From Lactiplantibacillus garii (GTDB lineage Bacteria; Bacillota; Bacilli; Lactobacillales; Lactobacillaceae): a stretch of 64,000 nt of DNA. The position numbers and the translations under genes were made by a program. How positions within the stretch are numbered: the stretch's first letter is position 1; each line of letters starts with the position of its first letter. The notes under the pieces are model-generated. The model was not told where the DNA came from, did no database searches, and saw only the letters and a list, made by a program, of their open reading frames with translations. This document shows positions 57,536 to 64,000 of this stretch, piece by piece. Where the stretch lies: assembly GCF_003885105.1 (NCBI RefSeq), contig NZ_QWZQ01000003.1, positions 34,638 through 98,637 on the forward strand, in the 5' to 3' direction.

Positions 57536-57562
57536 TGTAAGCAATAAGCTTTTGCTTACAAA
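57536..57562 (+). terminator. Hairpin after the TPR-like gene
   Basis: TGTAAGCAA and TTGCTTACA pair around TAAGCT. No T run follows at once (AAAAATTCAATTTTTT does), so termination is only likely. Confidence 0.55.
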
Positions 57563-57587
57563 AATTCAATTTTTTGAATAATATCTG

Positions 57588-57616
57588 TTTACAAATCTGG
57601 GTCGGCTATATATAAT
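57588..57616 (+). promoter_or_regulatory. tuf promoter 1
   Basis: TTTACA (57588-57593), 17 bases, TATAAT (57611-57616). Confidence 0.7.
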
Positions 57617-57648
57617 GTTTAAGGATTCCTAGGTGATGGGTGCGTGAT

Positions 57649-57677
57649 TTGGCCTTTTGACTGGGATGTAGTATAAT
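57649..57677 (+). promoter_or_regulatory. tuf promoter 2
   Basis: TTGGCC (57649-57654), 17 bases, TATAAT (57672-57677). Confidence 0.6.
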
Positions 57678-57690
57678 ATTAACTAAAGAA

Positions 57691-57719
57691 TTGACGGGAC
57701 GCTTTTGTCTTGGCATAAT
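57691..57719 (+). promoter_or_regulatory. tuf promoter 3
   Basis: TTGACG (57691-57696), 17 bases, CATAAT (57714-57719), only 29 bases before the tuf ATG. Confidence 0.65.
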
Positions 57720-57748
57720 TCTTGCGAAAATCACAGGAGGTTTCATTA

Positions 57749-58936
<1,188 letters not shown>

Positions 58937-58964
58937 TCTCTAACTGATTTTCATTGATTCACCT

Positions 58965-59001
58965 AAGAGACTTGGAAGCTTGCTTCCGGGTCTCTTTTTT
59001 T
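58965..59001 (+). terminator. Terminator after tuf
   Basis: AGAGACTTGGAAG and CTTCCGGGTCTCT pair around CTTG, then seven Ts. Confidence 0.93.
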
Positions 59002-59139
59002 AAGAAAGTTCACAATAAAACGCCACTGCATCCGGTTTTTTAACTGATTTGGTTTACTTTATGGAATTGATAGGTTAAAATTGACAAGTATGCAATTGAC
59101 ATGAATTGTTGAAAATATTAATGTTTCGGAGGGAATACA

Positions 59140-60456
59140 ATGGCTGCAAAGTGGGAAAAGAAAGAAGGCAACCAAGGCGAATTAACGTTCGAAATTGGTG
59201 CCGATAAGATCAACGAAGGTATTGACAAAGCCTTCCAACGGACTAAGAAGAACTTAAACGTTCCTGGTTTCCGTAAGGGTAAGGTTCCGCGTCAAATCTT
59301 TAATCAAATGTACGGTGAAGAAGCACTTTACCAAGATGCTTTAAACATCGTGCTCCCAGAAGCATACGAAGAAGCAATCAAAGAAACTGATATCGAACCA
59401 GTTGATCAACCTAAGATCGACGTTGATAGCATGGAAAAGGGCAAGCCGTGGGTTTTAAAAGCCGTTGTAACGGTTAAGCCTGAAGTTAAACTGGGCGACT
59501 ACAAGGGCCTTAGTGTAACGCGTCAAAACACGCGGGTTTACGCTAAGGACGTTGACGCTGAATTAGAATCACGCCGTGAAAAGCAAGCTGAATTGGTACT
59601 TAAAGAAGACCAACCAGCCGAATCTGGTGACACGGTCGTTATTGACTTCAAAGGTTTCGTTGATGGCAAACCGTTTGAAGGCGGCGAATCAGAAAACTAC
59701 TCCTTAGAATTAGGTTCAAACTCATTCATCCCCGGCTTTGAAGACCAATTAGTTGGTGTTAAAGCGGGTGAAGACAAAGAAGTTAAGGTAACCTTCCCTA
59801 AAGATTACCAAGCTAAGGACTTACAAGATAAGGAAGCTACTTTTGAAGTAACGGTCCACGAAGTTAAGACTAAGGAACTCCCTGAATTAGACGATGAATT
59901 TGCCAAGGACGTTGACGAAGACGTTGACACCCTTGAAGAATTGAAGGCTAAGATCAAGGATGAACTTAAGGATCAAAAAGAAAAGGCTGCTCACGATGCC
60001 ATTGAAGACGAAGCTTTAAACCAAGCCGTTGACAATGCTGAAATCCAAGCAATTCCTGACGCAATGAAGGAAGACGACATTCACCGTCAAATGGATCAAT
60101 ACTTGGCTAACATGCAACAACAAGGCATCGATCCTAAGACTTATTACAAGTTGACTGGGACTAGCGAAGACGACTTACACAAGCAATTCGCTGCCGATGC
60201 AGAACGGCGTGTTAAGACGAACTTGGTCTTAGAAGCCGTTGTTGAAGCTGAAAACATCAAACCTTCTAAGGAAGAACTTGATGCCGAAGTTAAGGACTTA
60301 GCTAGCCAATACAACATGGAAGAAAGTGCCGTTCGTGGTGCTTTAACTGATGACATGTTGTCACACGACATTGCGATTCGCCAAGCCGTTGACTTGATCA
60401 CCGACTCCGCTAAGCAAAATGCTAAAGCTGACGATAAAAAAGACGATAAGGACTAA
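59140..60456 (+). CDS. tig: Trigger factor (ribosome-associated chaperone)
   Basis: This 438-residue protein binds the ribosomal exit tunnel by its N-terminal tail (signature [14 protein letters not shown], about 42-55, holding the GFRxGxxP loop). It has an FKBP-type prolyl isomerase domain ([19 protein letters not shown], about 163-181, to about 245) and a long helical C-terminal cradle. It ends in a Lys/Asp-rich tail. CGGAGGG sets the ATG. Followed by clpX, the usual order. Codon use is moderately biased. Confidence 0.98.
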   Translation: MAAKWEKKEGNQGELTFEIGADKINEGIDKAFQRTKKNLNVPGFRKGKVPRQIFNQMYGEEALYQDALNIVLPEAYEEAIKETDIEPVDQPKIDVDSMEKGKPWVLKAVVTVKPEVKLGDYKGLSVTRQNTRVYAKDVDAELESRREKQAELVLKEDQPAESGDTVVIDFKGFVDGKPFEGGESENYSLELGSNSFIPGFEDQLVGVKAGEDKEVKVTFPKDYQAKDLQDKEATFEVTVHEVKTKELPELDDEFAKDVDEDVDTLEELKAKIKDELKDQKEKAAHDAIEDEALNQAVDNAEIQAIPDAMKEDDIHRQMDQYLANMQQQGIDPKTYYKLTGTSEDDLHKQFAADAERRVKTNLVLEAVVEAENIKPSKEELDAEVKDLASQYNMEESAVRGALTDDMLSHDIAIRQAVDLITDSAKQNAKADDKKDDKD

Positions 60457-60481
60457 TCTTTAACGGTTAGTTTGGCGCGTC

Positions 60482-60516
60482 AAGACCCCGGAAATTCGTT
60501 TCCGAGGTCTTTTTTT
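60482..60516 (+). terminator. Terminator after tig
   Basis: AAGACCCCGGAAA and TTTCCGAGGTCTT pair with one mismatch around TTCG, then Ts. Confidence 0.93.
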
Positions 60517-60677
60517 AGGGACCTAATGAAAACCGTTCACCCGAGTAGACAAATAATTTCGGCTTTTGGAACCGCCATGTTATAGTAGTGGACGTAGAAC
60601 ACAGCGCCTAAGCTGGTTTTAGGTGGGTTTTTCTGTTATGATTAATCCATGGAAAGACATCGATGAGGTGAGAATGA

Positions 60678-61943
60678 ATGTTTGAAAATACCGAAACAAA
60701 CGGCCCCGTTAACTGCTCGTTTTGTGGCAAATCACAAGACCAGGTTAAGAAAATCGTGGCCGGCCCCGGCGTCTATATTTGTAATGAGTGTATCGATTTA
60801 TGTAAAGAAATTATCGACGAAGAGTTCAGTGAAGAACGCTCACACGAATTAACGGATATCCCAACGCCAAAACAAATTGTTGATGAATTAGACCAATACG
60901 TCATTGGTCAGGATGAAGCGAAGCGGACGTTATCCGTTGCGGTTTATAACCACTACAAGCGGGTTAAAGCCATGACCGATGACGAAGGTCAGGATGATGA
61001 CGGTCCTGAATTACAAAAGAGTAACATTAGTTTAGTCGGGCCAACTGGTTCCGGGAAAACTTTCCTGGCTCAAAGTTTAGCCCGAATCTTGGACGTGCCG
61101 TTTGCGATTGCGGACGCCACGACCTTGACCGAAGCTGGTTATGTTGGTGAAGACGTTGAAAATATCCTGTTGAAGCTGCTCCAAAATGCCGATTACGACG
61201 TTGAACGGGCCGAAAAAGGGATTATTTATATTGATGAGATTGACAAGATTGCCAAGAAGAGCGAAAACGTTTCGATTACGCGTGACGTTTCCGGTGAAGG
61301 GGTTCAACAAGCCCTCTTGAAGATCTTGGAAGGTACGATTGCGAACGTGCCGCCGCAGGGTGGTCGTAAGCACCCGCAACAAGAATTTATCCAAATTGAT
61401 ACGACCAACATCCTCTTTATTGTGGGTGGTGCGTTTGACGGTATCGAAGACATTGTTAAACGGCGCTTGGGTGACAAGACGATTGGGTTCGGAACCGATA
61501 CGGACGGTAAGAACGCCGTTTTAGACGATTCTAAGAGCTTGATGCAGCAAGTGGTTCCCGAAGATCTCTTACAATTTGGGTTGATTCCTGAATTTATTGG
61601 CCGGTTACCAATTTTAACCGCCTTGGAACGGTTAACGGAAGACGATTTAGTCCGAATCTTGACCGAACCAAAGAACGCCCTGGTCAAACAGTACCAGCGT
61701 TTGATTGCCTTAGACGGTGCGGAACTGGACTTCAAGGATGACGCGTTACGCGCAATTGCCCAGGAAGCCTTAGCACGCAACACCGGTGCCCGGGGCTTAC
61801 GTTCGATTATTGAAGATACGATGCGCGACATTATGTTTGATATTCCGAGTCGTAAGGACGTCAAGAAAGTGATCATTACCCAGGATACGGTCAAGGATCA
61901 TGCCGAACCAGAATTAGTTTTGGAAGATCAAAAGGCGTCATAA
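60678..61943 (+). CDS. clpX: ATP-dependent Clp protease ATP-binding subunit ClpX
   Basis: This 421-residue AAA+ unfoldase feeds substrates to ClpP. The N-terminal zinc finger has C13, C16, C35 and C38 (CSFCGK, CNECID). Walker A is GPTGSGKT (121-128), Walker [12 protein letters not shown], and the pore loop GYVGEDV. The IGF loop appears as TIGFGTD near residue 274. Two extended -10 boxes (TGTTATAGT near 60578-60586, TGTTATGAT near 60634-60642) precede it. ysxC follows after a 180-base gap. Confidence 0.98.
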   Translation: MFENTETNGPVNCSFCGKSQDQVKKIVAGPGVYICNECIDLCKEIIDEEFSEERSHELTDIPTPKQIVDELDQYVIGQDEAKRTLSVAVYNHYKRVKAMTDDEGQDDDGPELQKSNISLVGPTGSGKTFLAQSLARILDVPFAIADATTLTEAGYVGEDVENILLKLLQNADYDVERAEKGIIYIDEIDKIAKKSENVSITRDVSGEGVQQALLKILEGTIANVPPQGGRKHPQQEFIQIDTTNILFIVGGAFDGIEDIVKRRLGDKTIGFGTDTDGKNAVLDDSKSLMQQVVPEDLLQFGLIPEFIGRLPILTALERLTEDDLVRILTEPKNALVKQYQRLIALDGAELDFKDDALRAIAQEALARNTGARGLRSIIEDTMRDIMFDIPSRKDVKKVIITQDTVKDHAEPELVLEDQKAS

Positions 61944-61976
61944 AATAATTACTTTTTTAAAATGAATTTAATGATT

Positions 61977-62036
61977 ATTCAGGACCGCAATGCGATAGCA
62001 TACGCGGTCCTGAACGCCGTTTAACGGTGTTTTTGG
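61977..62036 (+). terminator. Two hairpins after clpX
   Basis: TTCAGGACCGC pairs with GCGGTCCTGAA (about 61977-62014), then ACGCCGT/ACGGTGT (about 62014-62030) with five Ts. The second would work as a terminator. Confidence 0.65.
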
Positions 62037-62124
62037 CTGGTCGCTAATCTGAGTTGGTCACCAGCGCCGTTGACTAGAAGTATGTTAGAATAAGACCAGA
62101 TTATTTAATAAGGGAGTTATTTTG

Positions 62125-62718
62125 ATGGAAGTGCATAACGTTGAACTTGTTATGAGCGCGGTCGCGCCAAGTCAGTACCCGACAACGGGTTACCCCGAAG
62201 TTGCGCTCGCCGGACGCTCTAACGTGGGTAAATCATCACTGATCAACGTGTTGATCAACCGCAATAGCTATGCGCGGACGTCGAGTCAGCCTGGTAAGAC
62301 TCAGACCTTAAACTTTTATAAGGTTGAAGAACAGCTGTACTTTGTCGACGTACCGGGCTACGGCTATGCGAAGGTTTCTAAGAAGGACCGCGAAAAGTGG
62401 GGCCAAATGATTGAAACCTACTTAACCAGCCGGGAGACACTCCGCGGGGTCATTATTTTGGTGGATGCGCGCCACGCACCGACTAAGGATGACGTCGCAA
62501 TGTACGAATGGATGCGGTATTACCAGATGCCCCTGTTAGTTGTGGCTACTAAGAGTGATAAAATTCCGCGTGGTAAGTGGAATAAACAAGAGAGTTTGAT
62601 CAAAAAAACGCTGAACTTTCAACCCACGGACGACTTTATTGCCTTTTCGGCGAAGACTAAGGTCGGTAAGGACGCCGTTTGGGATTGGATTGAAGCACAT
62701 ACCGTAGGGGGGCACTAG
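62125..62718 (+). CDS. ysxC: Ribosome biogenesis GTP-binding protein YsxC/EngB
   Basis: This 197-residue GTPase acts in late 50S assembly. G1 is [10 protein letters not shown] (about 29-38), G3 DVPGYGYA, G4 TKSDK, G5 FSAKT. A TTG at 62122 is in frame, but GGGAG is better spaced for ATG 62125. It overlaps nothing; the next gene starts one base after its stop. Confidence 0.97.
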   Translation: MEVHNVELVMSAVAPSQYPTTGYPEVALAGRSNVGKSSLINVLINRNSYARTSSQPGKTQTLNFYKVEEQLYFVDVPGYGYAKVSKKDREKWGQMIETYLTSRETLRGVIILVDARHAPTKDDVAMYEWMRYYQMPLLVVATKSDKIPRGKWNKQESLIKKTLNFQPTDDFIAFSAKTKVGKDAVWDWIEAHTVGGH

Positions 62719-62719
62719 T

Positions 62720-63016
62720 TTGGAATTTAATGAATATCAATCGTTGGCAAATCGGACGTTGTACGGCAATGAACAGGTGTTGACGAACCTCTCGTTAGGG
62801 TTAGCCTCCGAAACGGGACAGGTCGTGGACTTGGTTAAGAAATACACCTTTCACGGTGACCGCTTGAACAAGGACCAGTTGACTAAGCAAATGGGGGACG
62901 TGCTCTGGTACCTCTCACAGGTGGCAGAGTGGGCGGACATTCCGTTTGACGAAGTCGCACAGGAAAACATTACGAAACTAAACCATAAGTACCCAAACGG
63001 GAAACCTGTTAAGTAG
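62720..63016 (+). CDS. MazG-like nucleotide pyrophosphohydrolase family protein with altered metal site
   Basis: This 98-residue all-alpha protein begins with TTG after AGGGGGGC. It matches the small MazG-like family: EYQSLANRTL, GLASETGQVVDLVKKYTFHG and QMGDVLWYLSQVA. The family metal motif is ExxE...ExxD; here it reads ETGQ (about 31-34) and QMGD (about 57-60), so two of the four acidic residues are Gln. Active members split nucleoside triphosphates to monophosphate. Activity here is doubtful. It is coupled to ysxC. Confidence 0.8.
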   Translation: MEFNEYQSLANRTLYGNEQVLTNLSLGLASETGQVVDLVKKYTFHGDRLNKDQLTKQMGDVLWYLSQVAEWADIPFDEVAQENITKLNHKYPNGKPVK

Positions 63017-63026
63017 ATTCACCGTA

Positions 63027-63057
63027 ACGCGTCAACTAACCGTTGGCGCGTTTTTTT
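63027..63057 (+). terminator. Terminator after the MazG-like gene
   Basis: ACGCGTCAAC (63027-63036) pairs with GTTGGCGCGT (63042-63051), one mismatch, then Ts. Confidence 0.92.
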
Positions 63058-63228
63058 GCGCTTAACGTTTGGCCGTGAGTGGTGCGGCGACAGAAACGGG
63101 AGTCTTTGGTTTAAAAAAATTAGCATTAGTGAGCTGTTTGGTTGCAATTCTTAAGCGAATGATGTAAATTAGTAAGTGTAGAAAAGTTGTACACAACTTA
63201 ATTGCTGTCATGGAAAGGGTGCTTAAAT

Positions 63229-63636
63229 ATGAAAATTAATATCAAGGACGACGCACAGGCTTACTTAGCAGACAAGATTCCGGCGGGTAGTCGGGTCATT
63301 TTAACGACTGACGATGGGTCTAATAAATATTCTAGCCTGGGTGGGAGCTGTGCCATTGGTAATAAATTCCAATTGGTCATTTTAAAGGCCGCCGATCCCG
63401 ATTACACGACACCGTTAGAAAATAACGCCGGTTACGAAATGAGTACCGCGCCGGCCGATGAAGCTTACCTCGGTAACGGGCTCAACATTTCGCGGTGGCA
63501 CAACGCGTTAGCCTTAAAGGACGACAGCGGTATGCTTGACGGGGCTCTGTCAGTCGTTGATTGGCGGAACGTTTCACCAGAAACGGAAGCCGAACGGCGT
63601 GAAAAGATGCAAACGATCGGCACTAAGATTTGCTAA
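63229..63636 (+). CDS. HesB/IscA-fold (Fe-S biosynthesis domain) protein
   Basis: This 135-residue protein begins MKINIKDDAQAYLADKIPAG behind AAAGGG. It resembles the lactobacillar proteins annotated as iron-sulfur cluster biosynthesis family. SSLGGSCAIGNKFQLVIL contains one Cys, and the C-terminus ends IGTKIC, but the CxC motif of true A-type scaffolds is absent. A cluster-carrier role is therefore uncertain. An earlier in-frame ATG at 63202 lacks a ribosome site. Single-gene unit. Confidence 0.7.
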   Translation: MKINIKDDAQAYLADKIPAGSRVILTTDDGSNKYSSLGGSCAIGNKFQLVILKAADPDYTTPLENNAGYEMSTAPADEAYLGNGLNISRWHNALALKDDSGMLDGALSVVDWRNVSPETEAERREKMQTIGTKIC

Positions 63637-63653
63637 ATTTAAAGTAGTTTCGA

Positions 63654-63686
63654 AAAAGTCGCGGGCTAGTTTCGCGACTTTTTTTG
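63654..63686 (+). terminator. Terminator after the HesB-like gene
   Basis: AAAAGTCGCG and CGCGACTTTT pair across GGCTAGTTT, followed by more Ts. Confidence 0.92.
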
Positions 63687-63701
63687 TGCTAAACAGCAAA
63701 A

Positions 63702-63780
63702 CAGAGTGTGCCAAAAGTCGGTTAATGCTCACCCGCTGATTTTTGGCGCACGTTTCGACAATAATTATTCGGAGATAAAA
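63702..63780 (-). repeat. 79-nt dispersed palindromic repeat, copy 2
   Basis: It matches 12617-12695 in reverse orientation without gaps (68 of 79 identical). Its inner hairpin is longer than in copy 1, with GTG.GCCAAAA/TTTTGGC.CAC outer arms. In its own direction it lies just after the hairpin at 63793-63829, as copy 1 lies after the ktrA terminator. Confidence 0.85.
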
Positions 63781-63792
63781 CATACTAAGATT

Positions 63793-63829
63793 AGCTCTGT
63801 AAAACCAAAACGGTTTTACAGAGCTTTTT
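63793..63829. terminator. Perfect 14-bp hairpin near the right edge
   Basis: AGCTCTGTAAAACC and GGTTTTACAGAGCT pair perfectly around five bases. A T run follows on the plus strand (TTTTTG); the minus strand continues AATCTTAG. No plus-strand gene precedes it after the HesB-like terminator, so it may serve the minus-strand ORF end to its right despite the poor T run. Confidence 0.65.
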
Positions 63830-63859
63830 GAATTACAGTGGAATATGTGGAGCTAAAGA

Positions 63860-64000
63860 TCACACATAGCCCCTTGGACTTCGAGTCCGTAACCATAAAC
63901 TGATCACCGCCATTATTCCCAGTAATTCAGGTTTAAGTATGTTGGTCCTTGAGACCGTGTTTAGGAAATTAGAATCGCCGAGGATGACTCCGGAATGGCT
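63860..64000 (-). CDS. Possible 3' end of a minus-strand ORF, cut by window edge
   Basis: Read from base 64000 on the minus strand, one frame stays open for 46 codons and ends in TGA at 63860; the other two frames have early stops. The visible residues (KPELLGIMAVISLWLRTRSP near the end) do not let me name a family. It could be chance. The layout gene end, hairpin, 79-nt repeat would mirror the ktrA side. No other feature is seen in the last 170 bases. Confidence 0.3.
   Translation of the reverse strand, partial: SHSGVILGDSNFLNTVSRTNILKPELLGIMAVISLWLRTRSPRGYV

Noticed and set aside
61304..61894. 196-codon minus-strand open frame opposite clpX
   Set aside because: Shadow of the clpX coding frame; basic, low-quality composition and no start signal.
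63830..64000. tRNA, tmRNA or insertion-sequence end at the right edge
   Set aside because: No cloverleaf, no tag-encoding frame, no terminal inverted repeat and no recognisable transposase motif were seen.

Overview
The window is a continuous piece of a Firmicutes chromosome, almost certainly from the Lactobacillaceae. The evidence is gene content and order (ylmH-divIVA-ileS, tig-clpX-ysxC, dapA-rnjB, pdhABCD next to def, ftsW-pyc, ylbG-rsmD-coaD-ylbL, comEA-comEB-comEC-holA), strong GGAGG-type ribosome sites, a T-box leader on ileS, and surface proteins ending in LPQTxE, the sorting motif typical of the Lactiplantibacillus plantarum group. By eye the base composition is higher in GC than in many lactobacilli (not computed). 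dapF and dapA point to a diaminopimelate/lysine pathway. No tRNA, rRNA, CRISPR array, prophage or complete insertion sequence was found.

Layout. 1-4.6 kb: division genes and T-box-controlled isoleucyl-tRNA synthetase. 4.7-7.5 kb: dapF, then a Nudix hydrolase, a small membrane protein and MTA/SAH nucleosidase in one operon. 7.6-10.4 kb: cysteine desulfurase, a DUF1831 protein and MnmA, a sulfur relay for tRNA 2-thiouridine. 10.5-12.6 kb: KtrB/KtrA potassium uptake. 12.9-19.4 kb: two tandem paralogous MucBP surface proteins, each with its own duplicated promoter. 19.5-23.5 kb: histidine phosphatase, TPR protein, RecD2. 23.6-26.7 kb: prs, a LysM-NlpC/P60 wall hydrolase and a small coiled-coil protein. 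27-29.9 kb (minus strand): lipid kinase, rnjA and rpoY. 30-31.3 kb: a 12-codon mini-ORF, a membrane-anchored protein and def. 31.6-36.5 kb: pyruvate dehydrogenase operon with a candidate cre site. 36.7-38.7 kb: a degenerate lactate-dehydrogenase homologue, UPF0223 and an inositol-monophosphatase-family gene. 38.9-45.7 kb: typA, ftsW, pyc. 45.8-48.2 kb: ylbG-rsmD-coaD-ylbL. 48.3-52.9 kb: late competence genes and holA. 53-53.7 kb: rpsT and rpsO. 53.9-57.5 kb: dapA, rnjB and a repeat-like helical protein. 57.6-63.6 kb: tuf behind three stacked promoters, tig, clpX, ysxC, a MazG-like protein and an Fe-S-biogenesis-fold protein. The right edge holds a repeat, a hairpin and a possible minus-strand ORF end.

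How it works together. Most of the window is core metabolism and information processing. Pyruvate is handled by PDH (to acetyl-CoA) and Pyc (to oxaloacetate), which can feed DapA/DapF. RNA turnover is represented by both RNase J paralogues and RpoY. Translation is represented by IleS, TypA, EF-Tu, S15, S20, MnmA, RsmD, Def and trigger factor. The accessory part is the surface-protein pair.

I found no clear new multi-gene system. The most interesting signals are: (i) a 79-nt dispersed palindromic repeat present twice, each time next to a hairpin in the same relative orientation; (ii) holA, which appears to lack any AUG/GUG/UUG start; (iii) an LDH-fold protein that has lost both its NAD glycine motif and its catalytic residues; (iv) a MazG-like protein with two of four metal-binding acidic residues changed to Gln; (v) a 12-codon ORF with a near-perfect ribosome site; (vi) duplicated surface-protein genes with duplicated promoters; (vii) a promoter whose -35 box sits inside the preceding terminator; and (viii) three tandem promoters before tuf.
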